Assembly: GCA_037783415.1 (NCBI GenBank)
Contig: JAZGTN010000043.1
Coordinates: 682,001-746,000, forward strand
Direction of reading: 5' to 3'
Length of the DNA: 64,000 bases
Origin: Leptasterias polaris
Taxonomy: Eukaryota > Echinodermata > Asteroidea > Forcipulatida > Asteriidae
This document shows positions 1 through 11,862 of the stretch, piece by piece; within the stretch, counting starts at the first letter, position 1; each line of letters opens with the position of its first letter. The notes beneath the pieces are model-generated. The model saw only the letters and a program-made list of their open reading frames with translations, was not told the origin of the DNA and did no database searches. A program made the position numbers and the translations under genes.

Positions 1-36
1 CAGAGTCCGCAGCTCTACCACCAGGCCACTGCCCTT
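1..36 (-). repeat. tRNA-like fragment cut by window edge
   Basis: On the minus strand the sequence reads AGTGGCCTGGTGGTAGAGC, which resembles a tRNA D-arm with a Pol III A box. The rest lies outside the window. It is the first of three tRNA-like minus-strand pieces in the first 411 bases. A functional tRNA cannot be claimed from the visible part. Confidence 0.35.
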
Positions 37-182
37 CTTCACAAGTTCCCGTTGAGTTTAAACATAAACCTTAGACTTAACAGAACTAATTAAACAAGGT
101 ACAAAAGAAGAACACATTACTGCCTTGCGTTTGTGTGTAAATTTAACCTCAGAAAGGACAGATTGATTTATTTGAATTTCAA

Positions 183-262
183 AAAGAATTCTGCGGATTC
201 GAACCTGGGACCCATCGTTCAAGATACCAAAGCCTTTCCACTAGGCTGTTGCGTTTGCCATC
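183..262 (-). repeat. degenerate tRNA-like element
   Basis: The minus strand has an A-box-like CAGCCTAGTGG followed about 40 nt later by a B-box-like GGTTCGAATCC. The region between does not form a clean anticodon arm. This is most likely a tRNA pseudogene or the head of a SINE rather than a working tRNA. Confidence 0.4.
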
Positions 263-336
263 TCGTTGCCTTTGATAATAATATATATACCTTGGAATAA
301 ACTACATTACCGAAGAGAACAGGATTAAAAATATAT

Positions 337-411
337 GTTTCAGGGATTCGAACCTGGTACCATGGGGTTTGGAGTCCCGATCCTTGTCCACAAGGCTAGT
401 GGTCCGCTGCC
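337..411 (-). repeat. degenerate tRNA-like element (Trp-like anticodon loop)
   Basis: The minus strand has an A-box-like GACCACTAGCCTTGTGG, the loop CTCCAAA (which contains CCA as in tRNA-Trp) and the B-box GGTTCGAATCCC. The anticodon stem is mismatched at the closing and loop-side pairs, so I read it as a tRNA-derived repeat or pseudogene. It lies about 155 bp from the neighbouring tRNA-like copy. Confidence 0.4.
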
Positions 412-588
412 TAATTTGCATTTTTATTTGATGTAGAATCTCAGAATGAGTTACCACCGTAGAGAATTATAAACTGATACGATGAAAGGAATGGGACTTG
501 ATACGACGAAGTTGTGGCATGCACGTGTGTTTTGGTTGAATAAAATGCACGGGAATAATTGTTAGGAGCCATACTCCGGGACGAATCG

Positions 589-619
589 GGGTGGGGGTGG
601 GGGTGGGGGTGGGGGTGGA
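589..619 (+). repeat. G-rich hexamer microsatellite
   Basis: About five tandem copies of GGGGGT. The run of G5 tracts could form a G-quadruplex. It has no coding context; the His-Pro repeats read on the other strand are produced by the repeat. Confidence 0.85.
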
Positions 620-1134
620 TATTCACGAGGAGGGCATGATGTGGCCAACAAAACCATTAAATATACAAGTAATTGATTTCTAAATAAACACAACATGGAT
701 TCTTGTTTTTTTCTTCAATATTCGAGTTTATTAATTTTATATCGATAAGGTATTCCTTCCATACAAAAATCTAAATTAAAACATTTCAGACAATTAACAC
801 ATTCTCAAGATTTATTAGCAACAAACTTCAACAGTTTGCCCCATACTAAATTTAGTTTTTCTGTGTGAAAATAAATATTGACTATATACGATATTTGCCA
901 TACGGTCAGACTTGAGCCCATTTTGAGGTCATTTGTAAACATTCATCTAAGATAGGCTTTAGTAAATGTCTGTAAGTGAATAATGAAACAGATAATTATA
1001 GAAATCACTGGATATAACGGGGAGAACTTCAGCAAACGATACCGAATAACAGAGAATCACTAGGGAACGATAACACGCTATCGCCCATTGTGTTGTGAAT
1101 GAGTACAAAAGCATGCCAGCCAAACGTAAACGTA
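620..1134. other. no recognisable feature
   Basis: AT-rich sequence with only short open frames without recognisable similarity. I see nothing to annotate. Confidence 0.5.
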
Positions 1135-1330
1135 AAATTGAACGAACGTACAGCTACTAGAAACATACATAGCGCAAACATTGCTACAGCCAGTGCTTTC
1201 AGTGGTCTAAGAAACCAGAACAAACGAGTATACATTAGTCTTGCCGGAACAGTTTTCTGAAGATAAACACCTCGACAAAAATGCTCTAATTATCACCGAC
1301 AACCGACACAGAGACATCCAGGTTCAAGCG
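1135..1330 (+). repeat. left copy of the satellite-flanking repeat
   Basis: This segment is homologous, though diverged, to 7,890-8,098 on the other side of the satellite array. Shared blocks include AGCGCAAACATTG / GGCGCAAACATTG, CTTGCCGGAACAGTT / CTTGCCTGAACAGTT and ATGCTCTAATTAT / ATGCTGTAATTAT, in the same order and orientation. The array therefore sits between two direct copies of one ancestral sequence. Confidence 0.6.
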
Positions 1331-1469
1331 TGCTTGGAGACCATTTTGAAAACACGTGTACGCGGCATATTGCCGGGTACCCTGAATATATAAAGCATTG
1401 ATTGACTGATAAGAGACAAACTAAAGGGTATCAGACTATTCGTTCTCTTATGGCACGGTTTAAAAACTC

Positions 1470-4400
1470 TAATATAACGGTGCCTCAAAAAAAAAAAAAA
1501 AAAATATTTTCTTTTAGTCCGAACCCCTTGTCCAAAGCACCTGTAACTTGGAGACTATCTTTTACATATAACGGACTTTCTTTGGTTACATTTTGAGGCA
1601 AATCGGAGGGGAAAAGTTTTCGAGGCTGAAAAAATGGCAAGACTACCCTCTTGCCGTTTTTTCCAAAATCGGCCGAAAATATTTTGTTTCCAAATCGCCT
1701 GAAATTTGGTATATAGGTGAAATGGAGTGCGAGGAGCAGAAAATTCTTGGTTTGAGCCGTCTACGTTGCCAACTTTTCAAGATATTGCCTGATTCTCGAT
1801 ATAACGGTGCCTCAAAATCAAGATTAAAATGTATTTTTTAGTCCCAACCCTTTGTCCAATGCACCTGTAACTTGGCGAAAGTCTTCTACATACAACGTAC
1901 TATCTTTGGTAAAATTTTGAGGCAAATCGGAGAGAAAAAGTTTTCGAGGCTGAAAAAATGACTGGACTACCTACCCCCTTGTCGTTTTTTCCAAAATCGG
2001 CCGAAATGTTATTGTTTCCAAATCGCCTGAAATTTAGTATATAGGTAGAACGGAGTGCGAGGAGCAGAAAATTGTTGGTTTGAGTCGTCTACGTTGGCAA
2101 CTTTTAAAGATATTGCCTGATTTTCGATATAACGATGCCTCATAATCCAGATTAAAATGAATTTCTGGTCCCTCAAAATCAAGATTAAAATGCACCTGTG
2201 GTCCAAACCCCTTATCCCAAGCACATGTAACTTGGCGACAATCTTTTATATTCAACAGAGTCTCTGTGGTTTCAATTTGAGGCAAATCGGAGAGGAAAAG
2301 TTTTCGAGGCTGAAATTTTTTCGTTTTTTCCAAAATCGGCCGAAATGTTATTGTTTCCAAATCGCCTGAAATTTAGTATATAGGTAGAACGGAGTGCGAG
2401 GAGCAGAAAATTGTTGGTTTGAGTCGTCTACGTTGGCAACTTTTAAAGATATTGCCTGATTTTCGATATAACGATGCCTCATAATCCAGATTAAAATGAA
2501 TTTCTGGTCCCTCAAAATCAAGATTAAAATGCACCTGTGGTCCAAACCCCTTATCCCAAGCACATGTAACTTGGCGACCATCTTTTATATTCAACAGAGT
2601 CTCCGTGGTTTCAATTTGAGGCAAATCGGAGAGGAAAAGTTTTCGAGGCTGAAAAAATGACTGGACTACCCCCTTGTCGTTTTTTCCAAAATCGGCCGAA
2701 ATGTTTTTGTTTCCAAATCGCCTGAAATTTAGTATACAGGTAGAACGGAGTGCGAGGAGCAGACAATTGTTGGTTTGAGTCGTCTACGTTGGCAACTTTT
2801 AAAGATATTGCCTGATTTTCGATATAACGATGCCTCATAATCCAGATTAAAATGAATTTCTGGTCCCTCAAAATCAAGATTAAAATGCACCTGTGGTCCA
2901 AACCCCTTATCCCAAGCACATGTAACTTGGCGACCATCTTTTATATTCAACAGAGTCTCTGTGGTTTCAATTTGAGGCAAATCGGAGAGAAAAAGTTTTC
3001 GAGGCTGAAAAAATGACTGGACTACCCCCTTGTCGTTTTTTCCAAAATCGGCCGAAATGTTATTGTTTCCAAATCGCCTGAAATTTAGTATATAGGTAGA
3101 ACGGAGTGCGAGGAGCAGAAAATTGTTGGTTTGAGTCGTCTACGTTGGCAACTTTTAAAGATATTGCCTGATTTTCGATATAACGATGCCTCATAATCCA
3201 GATTAAAATGAATTTCTGGTCCCTCAAAATCAAGATTAAAATGCACCTGTGGTCCAAACCCCTTATCCCAAGCACATGTAACTTGGCGACCATCTTTTAT
3301 ATTCAACAGAGTCTCCGTGGTTTCAATTTGAGGCAAATCGGAGAGGAAAAGTTTTCGAGGCTGAAAAAATGACTGGACTACCCCCTTGTCGTTTTTTCCA
3401 AAATCGGCCGAAATGTTTTTGTTTCCAAATCGCCTGAAATTTAGTATACAGGTAGAACGGAGTGCGAGGAGCAGACAATTGTTGGTTTGAGTCGTCTACG
3501 TTGGCAACTTTTAAAGATATTGCCTGATTTTCGATATAACGATGCCTCATAATCCAGATTAAAATGAATTTCTGGTCCCTCAAAATCAAGATTAAAATGC
3601 ACCTGTGGTCCAAACCCCTTATCCCAAGCACATGTAACTTGGCGACCATCTTTTATATTCAACAGAGTCTCTGTGGTTTCAATTTGAGGCAAATCGGAGA
3701 GAAAAAGTTTTCGAGGCTGAAAAAATGACTGGACTACCCCCTTGTCGTTTTTTCCAAAATCGGCCGAAATGTTATTGTTTCCAAATCGCCTGAAATTTAG
3801 TATATAGGTAGAACGGAGTGCGAGGAGCAGAAAATTGTTGGTTTGAGTCGTCTACGTTGGCAACTTTTAAAGATATTGCCTGATTTTCGATATAACGATG
3901 CCTCATAATCCAGATTAAAATGAATTTCTGGTCCCTCAAAATCAAGATTAAAATGCACCTGTGGTCCAAACCCCTTATCCCAAGCACATGTAACTTGGCG
4001 ACCATCTTTTATATTCAACAGAGTCTCTGTGGTTTCAATTTGAGGCAAATCGGAGAGGAAAAGTTTTCGAGGCTGAAAAAATGACTGGACGTTTTTTCCA
4101 AAATCGGCCGAAATGTTATTGTTTCCAAATCGCCTGAAATTTAGTATATAGGTAGAACGGAGTGCGAGGAGCAGACAATTGTTGGTTTGAGTCGTCTACG
4201 TTGGCAACTTTTAAAGATATTGCCTGATTTTCGATATAACGATGCCTCATAATCCAGATTAAAATGAATTTCTGGTCCCTCAAAATCAAGATTAAAATGC
4301 ACCTGTGGTCCAAACCCCTTATCCCAAGCACATGTAACTTGGCGACCATCTTTTATATTCAACAGAGTCTCTGTGGTTTCAATTTGAGGCAAATCGGAGA

Positions 4401-7400
4401 GGAAAAGTTTTCGAGGCTGAAAAAATTACTGGACTACCCCCTTGTCGTTTTTTCCAAAATCGGCCGAAATGTTTTTGTTTCCAAATCGCCTGGGGAAATT
4501 TAGTATATAGGTAGAACGGAGTGCGAGGAGCAGACAATTGTTGGTTTGAGTCGTCTACGTTGGCAACTTTTAAAGATATTGCCTGATTTTCGATATAACG
4601 ATGCCTCATAATCCAGATTAAAATGAATTTCTGGTCCCTCAAAATCAAGATTAAAATGCACCTGTGGTCCAAACCCCTTATCCCAAGCACATGTAACTTG
4701 GCGACCATCTTTTATATTCAACGGAGTCTCTGTGGTTTCAGTTTGAGGCAAATCGGAGAGGAAAAGTTTTCGAGGCTGAAAAAATGACTGGACGGTACCC
4801 CCTTGTCGTTTTTTCCAAAATCGGCCGAAATGTTATTGTTTCTAAATCGCCTGAAATTTAGTATATAGGTAGAACGGAGTGCGAGGAGCAGACAATTGTT
4901 GGTTTGAGTCGTCTACGTTGGCAACTTTTAAAGATATTGCCTGATTTTCGATATAACGATGCCTCATAATCCAGATTAAAATGAATTTCTGGTCCCTCAA
5001 AATCAAGATTAAAATGCACCTGTGGTCCAAACCCCTTATCCCAAGCACATGTAACTTGGCGACCATCTTTTATATTCAACAGAGTCTCTGTGGTTTCAAT
5101 TTGAGGCAAATCGGAGAGGAAAAGTTTTCGAGGCTGAAAAAATGACTGGACTACCTACCCCCTTGTCGTTTTTTCCAAAATCGGCCGAAATGTTTTTGTT
5201 TCCAAATCGCCTGAAATTTAGTATATAGGTAGAACGGAGTGCGAGGAGCAGACAATTGTTGGTTTGAGTCGTCTACGTTGGCAACTTTTAAAGATATTGC
5301 CTGATTTTCGATATAACGATGCCTCATAATCCAGATTAAAATGAATTTCTGGTCCCTCAAAATCAAGATTAAAATGCACCTGTGGTCCAAACCCCTTATC
5401 CCAAGCACATGTAACTTGGCGACCATCTTTTATATTCAACAGAGTCTCTGTGGTTTCAATTTGAGGCAAATCGGAGAGGAAAAGTTTTCGAGGCTGACAA
5501 AATTACTGGACTACCCCCTGGTCGTTTTTTCCAAAATCGGCCGAAATGTTATTGTTTCCAAATCGCCTGGGGAAATTTAGTATATAGGTAGAACGGAGTG
5601 CGAGGAGCAGACAATTGTTGGTTTGAGTCGTCTACGTTGGCAACTTTTAAAGATATTGCCTGATTTTCGATATAACGATGCCTCATAATCCAGATTAAAA
5701 TGAATTTCTGGTCCCTCAAAATCAAGATTAAAATGCACCTGTGGTCCAAACCCCTTATCCCAAGCACATGTAACTTGGCGACCATCTTTTATATTCAACA
5801 GAGTCTCTGTGGTTTCAATTTGAGGCAAATCGGAGAGGAAAAGTTTTCGAGGCTAAAAAAATGACTGGACTACCCCCTTGTCGTTTTTTCCAAAATCGGC
5901 CGAAATGTTATTGTTTCCAAATCGCCTGAAATTTAGTATATAGGTAGAACGGAGTGCGAGGAGCAGACAATTGTTGGTTTGAGTCGTCTACGTTGGCAAC
6001 TTTTAAAGATATTGCCTGATTTTCGATATAACGATGCCTCATAATCCAGATTAAAATGAATTTCTGGTCCCTCAAAATCAAGATTAAAATGCACCTGTGG
6101 TCCAAACCCCTTATCCCAAGCACATGTAACTTGGCGACCATCTTTTATATTCAACAGAGTCTCTGTGGTTTCAATTTGAGGCAAATCGGAGAGGAAAAGT
6201 TTTCGAGGCTGAAAAAATTACTGGACTACCCCCTTGTCGTTTTTTCCAAAATCGGCCGAAATGTTTTTGTTTCCAAATCGCCTGGGGAAATTTAGTATAT
6301 AGGTAGAACGGAGTGCGAGGAGCAGACAATTGTTGGTTTGAGTCGTCTACGTTGGCAACTTTTAAAGATATTGCCTAATTTTCGATATAACGATGCCTCA
6401 TAATCCAGATTAAAATGAATTTCTGGTCCCTCAAAATCAAGATTAAAATGCACCTGTGGTCCAAACCCCTTATCCCAAGCACATGTAACTTGGCGACCAT
6501 CTTTTATATTCAACAGAGTCTCTGTGGTTTCAATTTGAGGCAAATCGGAGAGGAAAAGTTTTCGAGGCTGAAAAAATGACTGGACTACCCCCTTGTCGTT
6601 TTTTCCAAAATCGGCCGAAATGTTATTGTTTCCAAATCGCCTGAAATTTAGTATATAGGTAGAACGGAGTGCGAGGAGCAGACAATTGTTGGTTTGAGTC
6701 GTCTACGTTGGCAACTTTTAAAGATATTGCCTGATTTTCGATATAACGATGCCTCATAATCCAGATTAAAATGAATTTCTGGTCCCTCAAAATCAAGATT
6801 AAAATGCACCTGTGGTCCAAACCCCTTATCCCAAGCACATGTAACTTGGCGACCATCTTTTATATTCAACAGAGTCTCTGTGGTTTCAATTTGAGGCAAA
6901 TCGGAGAGGAAAAGTTTTCGAGGCTGAAAAAATGACTGGACTACCCCCTTGTCGTTTTTTCCAAAATCGGCCGAAATGTTTTTGTTTCCAAATCGCCTGG
7001 GGAAATTTAGTATATAGGTAGAACGGAGTGCGAGGAGCAGACAATTGTTGGTTTGAGTCGTCTACGTTGGCAACTTTTAAAGATATTGCCTGATTTTCGA
7101 TATAACGATGCCTCATAATCCAGATTAAAATGAATTTCTGGTCCCTCAAAATCAAGATTAAAATGCACCTGTGGTCCAAACCCCTTATCCCAAGCACATG
7201 TAATTTGGCGACCATCTTTTATATTCAACAGAGTCTCTGTGGTTTCAATTTGAGGCAAATCGGAGAGGAAAAGTTTTCGAGGCTGAAAAAATGACTGGAC
7301 TACCACCTTGTCGTTTTTTCCAAAATCGGCCGAAATGTTTTTGTTTCCAAATCGCCTGAAATTTAGTATACAGGTAGAACGGAGTGCGAGAAGCAGACAA

Positions 7401-7880
7401 TTGTTGGTTTGAGTCGTCTACGTTCGCAACCTTTTAAGATATTGCCTGATTTTCGATATAACGATGCCTCATAATCCAGATTAAAATGAATTTCTGGTCC
7501 CTCAAAATCAAGATTAAAATGCACCTGTGGTCCAAACCCCTTATCCCAAGCACATGTAACTTGGCGACCATCTTTTATATTCAACAGAGTCTCTGTGGTT
7601 TCAATTTGAGGCAAATCGGAGAGGAAAAGTTTTCGAGGCTGAACAAATTTCGTTTTTTCCAAAATCGGCCGAAATGTTTTTGTTTCCAAATCGCCTGAAA
7701 TTTAGTATATAGGTGAAACGGGGTACGAGGAACAGAAAATTCTTGGTTTTAACCGTCTACGTTGCCGACTTTTTAAGATATTGCCTAATTCTCGATATAA
7801 CGATGCCTCAAAATCAAGATTAAAATGCATTTGTGGTCCCAACCCCTTATCCCAAGCACCCATAACCTGGCGACTGTCTT
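1470..7880. repeat. satellite array, ~356-bp monomer, ~18 copies
   Basis: The anchor GGCAAATCGG recurs at 1597, 1921, 2281, 2620, 2976, 3332, 3688, 4044, 4388, 4747, 5105, 5465, 5823, 6180, 6539, 6895, 7254 and 7610. Spacing is mostly 356 to 360 bp, 344 where 12 bp are deleted and 339 in two shortened units. Central monomers are almost identical; the first two and the last are diverged. Each inner monomer carries an internal ~34-bp direct duplication (CCTCATAATCCAGATTAAAATG, then CCTCAAAATCAAGATTAAAATG) that is absent from the outermost units. Repeated open frames of 77 to 109 codons on both strands follow the repeat period and show no sign of protein selection. Typical of tandem satellite or long-minisatellite DNA homogenised by unequal exchange. 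Confidence 0.95.
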
Positions 7881-7889
7881 CTACATAAT

Positions 7890-8098
7890 GTGTATAAACG
7901 TACATCTGCTACTTCGAAAAACGTACACAAGGCGCAAACATTGATAATATCAGTGCCCTAAAGGGTATTAGAGACTTACTATAGTATCAAACCAAAATAA
8001 ATGAATATACATATTTTATTCTTGCCTGAACAGTTCTTCGAAGTTTAAAACCACGAAAGCAATGCTGTAATTATTGTCCACGGAGACAGACAACTGAA
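7890..8098 (+). repeat. right copy of the satellite-flanking repeat
   Basis: Diverged direct copy of 1,135-1,330, starting right where the last satellite monomer ends. The left copy is separated from the array by about 140 bp. Confidence 0.6.
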
Positions 8099-8720
8099 CA
8101 TATTATACTCAGTAATATTACCTCAAATATTACCCAAACTGATGTTTTATTAGTCATGTTCTCTTAAACTAAACAAATACTCATTAATTACCTCAACCCA
8201 AACTGATGTAACATTGGCTAAGTTCTCCTTAACTGAACTTGTAATCAGTAAATGCCTCAAATATTACCAAAGTTATGTAACACTGGTCATGTACTCTTTA
8301 CATGTAAATGAACTTGTTATCTAAATCAGGCAACTTCAATAATGCAATTTTTGGGAAACTGTATTCTATTTTTTTAAAGAAAATTAAAATAAACTCAGTG
8401 TTTTTCTCAATTTTAACTCATTCTGCTGTTTTATTGGTCATTCTTTAAAATATGTAATTATAATCAATTTTCAATAAGTATACAAAACTGGACATATTTA
8501 TATACTCAGCAGTATTGATTCAAGTGACCCAAACTGATGTCTTTTGGTCACATTCTCTTCAGTTGTACATATACTCATTAACTCAAATATCAACAAAACT
8601 GAAATATTACTAGTCATGTTATCCTTGACTGAACATACACTCAGTAATTGCCTCAAATATGACCCAAACTTATTTATTATTGAGTCAGGTTCTCTAAAGT
8701 GAACTCAGCAATTGACTCAA
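8099..8720. repeat. degenerate minisatellite, ~75-80-bp period
   Basis: Phrases such as CCTCAAATATTACC, CCAAACTGATGT, AGTCATGTTCTC and CTGAAC recur in the same order several times in irregular, diverged copies. No open frame of interest. An old tandem array interrupted at about 8,330-8,480. Confidence 0.7.
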
Positions 8721-8846
8721 ATTAAACCAGATTGGCAACTCAAACCCCAATATACATGTAAAACATTTGATGCTCTGATTAAATCTTGGGTGTGATCCCT
8801 GGCTACTCAGCAGCTAACAGTTGTATGGCTTCCGACTGTCACCCCC

Positions 8847-8862
8847 TCCCCCCCCCCCCCCA
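8847..8862. repeat. poly-C tract
   Basis: Run of C following CTCCCC. Simple sequence that may be length-variable or prone to sequencing error. Confidence 0.8.
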
Positions 8863-8901
8863 AACAAAGATACAGACAAAATAGGGAGACCGCCAACATA
8901 C

Positions 8902-8973
8902 GGCTAGATAAATCAGGTAGTAGAGCGCCGGCACGTTACGCTGGAGCTCGCTGGTACAAATCCCACTCAAGTC
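8902..8973 (+). repeat. tRNA-like core of a dispersed repeat (copy 1)
   Basis: A diverged member of the family also found at 36,134-36,205 (+) and 47,881-47,952 (-). It shares AGAGCGCCGGCACGTTA with the other copies. The similarity to the 47.9-kb copy extends upstream of the tRNA-like core (AATAGGGAGACCGCCAACAT), so the tRNA-like part is embedded in a longer repeat. The D-arm is damaged, so a working tRNA is unlikely. Confidence 0.6.
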
Positions 8974-9577
8974 AATTTATGTTTGCTCGACCGCAAACTA
9001 ATTATCACGGCACTTGTGTGTAAAACCAAAAAGGTAGACACAAAACAAACAGGGCTGATGGAGACAAATAAGGGTCAAGTAAATTGAAAAGCTACATGTA
9101 ATTGAGTTTCAATTTCTGGGATGTTTGGATGGTTTCAGGATTCACAAGCCCCAATATACCAGGTAGAAATGGTGTAAGGCACTATCAACATCCAATAATC
9201 CGATGATACCAACATAAGAAAGCTACATATAACTGTAGATTCAAGAACAAGAAACCTAATATGATCTCCTTTTTGAACTTAGTTAAGTTTCACCACACAT
9301 TGGAGAGAAAAATAGCTTTGGACAACAACAACCTGTACAAATTTGATAAGTGGACTGCTCTTAAAAATGACCTTTTTAAATAAGATACCAGAATACCGGA
9401 TTGTCTGTTTTTCCCTTTGTTTTTCCTTGGTATGTAATTTGTACATGTATGCTGTAATGTTTTGTGTTATCTTGAGCATTGCCCCCCAAAAAACAACCAA
9501 AAAACCCAACATGTGTACATTTGCTTTCAATAACATACATACAAAATTGACTAGAAGTGCAGAAGTGCAACTGATCA

Positions 9578-9837
9578 GGGGCCCAATTTCATAGAGCTGC
9601 TTTAGCACAAAAAGTAGCTAAGCAAAACAAAATTATGCTTGTATATTTGGTGTGCGGTAACACCAATCGACATGCTGGGTAGATTATGTTCTTTTGAGAA
9701 CTTGTCTTGCTGTTACCAGAATAAAAACACCATGTCAAATGTACAATCTGTGAGTGACTGGTATCCTGCTTATTTTTGCTTAACTGATAATTGCTAAGCA
9801 TAATTTTCTGCTTAAGCAGCTCTATAAAAATGGAGCC
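9578..9837 (+). mobile_element. MITE-like element A, unit 1
   Basis: About 260 bp bounded by imperfect terminal inverted repeats. The left end is GGGCCCAATTTCATAGAGCT, and the reverse complement of the right end is GGCTCCATTTTTATAGAGCT; inside, both continue as GCTTnAGCA. No coding capacity. A shorter relative lies at ~38,190-38,335, which shows that it is dispersed. A non-autonomous DNA transposon is the best reading; the superfamily cannot be set from the TIR alone. Confidence 0.7.
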
Positions 9838-10676
9838 TGCTCTTTGACCTCTAATGGGAAGATGGTACAATCATCAATTTGCACATGTTAATTACGTTAA
9901 TTACATAAAACTGTTTGGTATAAATGTTTACAAGCTTGAATACAATATGCAAAAATAAACATGGTACCGCAAACCTTCTGTACGAAAAAACTACATTTTA
10001 AGAATTTACATGTTGAATATTTTATACAAAAGTGTGGTATTTGTACAATCTTTTGTATTGCAAAGTACAATACACGTACTGTTGGTTGATTAGACTTTAA
10101 TGTTAACAATTTCAGACCTGTCAACTGCATAGGATTGGGTAATTTGCTAGCTTGATAGCCTCTAAAAAGGATTAAAGTTTATAGTTATTTCAATAAAATT
10201 TTAATTCCTTTTTAAATTCTGTTTAACAGAGACTGGTTTTTGATTATAATGGAATAATATTGTAATCTTTACTATGCATTCCTGAGAAACTGGAAAGGAA
10301 TATATATATTTTTTTAATCGAAACAACATTCCAATGGTTAACCAGACAAGAAAACACAGAGAGAAAAAATGTGCATGTTTTGACTTAGCAATTTCTTCTT
10401 AATACATTTAAAGACCATAAAGCTATTTTTCTAAAGATTTAGTCTGTAAATGAAAATTGAAAAATGTATGTTTGCATCATTTGCAGGCCTTCAATTTCAT
10501 CTTCGAGAAGGCAAGGCCATTTTTATTGTAAAAGGGGCATTTCCATTGGAACATCTTACAGTCTCTTGGAATGATTTAAAGGTACAAAGGCCAATACCAG
10601 GGCAACAGAGGTCATGGCCTCCGTGTATTTCAACGTCTGCATTGGAATGATCAACCTACAAAAAATGAAGCACACT
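9838..10676. other. no recognisable feature (unit 1)
   Basis: AT-rich sequence with short open frames only. The same sequence recurs at 21,583-22,421. Confidence 0.5.
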
Positions 10677-10832
10677 GGGCTCGATTTCACAAAGAGCTAA
10701 GATTGATCTTAAATGCGAATCAATCCTAATTGCTAGGCAAAATGTGATGTCACAATACAAATCACTATGGTTATACTGACAACTAATGTTAAGATTCAAG
10801 AAAGAATCTTAGTGCTTTGTGAAATCGACCCC
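10677..10832 (+). mobile_element. MITE-like element B, unit 1
   Basis: A 156-bp element. The left end is GGGCTCGATTTCACAAAGAG, and the reverse complement of the right end is GGGGTCGATTTCACAAAGCA. The inverted repeat continues inward as CTAAGATTnnTCTTnAA. It is non-coding and compact, as expected for a MITE. Confidence 0.75.
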
Positions 10833-10907
10833 TGGAAACTTACATCGGCTGTTTTCATCATTAGCCCTAACTATGCTAAATGCAACAATAATAATACTAG
10901 AGATCAG

Positions 10908-10927
10908 GTGTTCGTAAAAACGAACAC
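10908..10927. repeat. short hairpin GTGTTCGT-AAAA-ACGAACAC
   Basis: A perfect 8-bp stem with an AAAA loop, preceded by an AATAATAATACTAG tract. The same hairpin with the same left context recurs at 11,963-11,982 and in the duplicated copies (about 20,825, 22,653, 23,708 and 32,589). It appears to be a small dispersed repeat, not a transcription terminator. Confidence 0.6.
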
Positions 10928-11261
10928 AGAGGGTTTCGGTTGGTGGAACAAAAAGATAAAAAAAGAATTGTAACTCTACGACATGTGGTTCAGGAAATTT
11001 AGCTTGTGTTTTTAAAATTGAACTTCCTGTCTGAACCGGAAGGAAAGGTTAAATCGAGGGTCATGTTTTTCAATAAAATGTCAAATGTGTCATAAGCTAG
11101 CAGACTGCACAAAAATAATAACTTTTGCTTCGAATAAGTGCTTCAAAGCTTTGGATAGAAGACTCTTGACCTTTGACAGGCCCTTTTTTCACTTAAGTCT
11201 GCCTAAAAACCTAAACCTGGTCTTCATTCTGATACTGAATCGAAAGGAGCTTTTACACCAG

Positions 11262-11862
11262 AAATAAAGGTCAACATGGGGTCACCGTTACCCAAGGCTA
11301 ATCTCCAATGCCCAAGGATAATATAACTGAAAAAAGTTTGAAAATCGGTTGTGTAGTTCTTGAGACATGGTCCCACTTCCGGTAGACCCAGAAGTAAGGT
11401 CAACATGGGGTCATGGTTACCCAAGGCTAATCTCCCATGCCCAAGGAGTCTATAACTGAAAAAAGTTTTAAAATCGGCTAGTGTAGTTCTTGAGATACGG
11501 TCTCACTTCCGGTTGACCCGGAAGTAAATTTCAACATGGGGTCAAGGTTACCCAAGTTTAATCTCCCATGCCCAAGGAGTCTATAACTGAAACAAGTTTG
11601 AAAATCGGTTGTGTAGTTCTTGAGACATGGTCCCACTTCCGGTTGACCCATAGGTAAAGGTCAACATGGGGTCACGGTTACCCAAGGCTAATCTCCAATG
11701 CCCAAGGAGTCTATAACTGAAAAAAGTTTGAAAATCGGTTGTGTAGTTCTTGAGATATGGTCTCACTTCCGGTTGACCCGGAAGTAAAGGTCAACATGGG
11801 GTCACAATTACCCAAGGCTAATCTCCAATGCCCAAGGAGTCTATAACTGAAAAAAATTGAAA
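11262..11862. repeat. ~125-bp minisatellite, ~5 copies, unit 1
   Basis: Recurring blocks AAGGTCAACATGGGGTCA, TTACCCAAGGCTAATCTCC, CTATAACTGAAAAAAGTTTG and CACTTCCGGTTGACCC at roughly 125-130-bp spacing. Open frames across it repeat with the period and are not genes. The rearranged retroelement joins this array near 11,594-equivalent sequence, so the array is one breakpoint of the local rearrangement. Confidence 0.9.

Noticed and set aside
1470..7880. Tandem array considered as CRISPR
   Set aside because: No alternating short repeats and unique spacers, monomers are ~356 bp, and the genome is clearly eukaryotic.
1593..7905. Some thirty similar open frames of 60-109 codons in the satellite, on both strands
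   Set aside because: They recur with the repeat period, overlap each other in several frames and carry no recognisable domain; product of tandem DNA.
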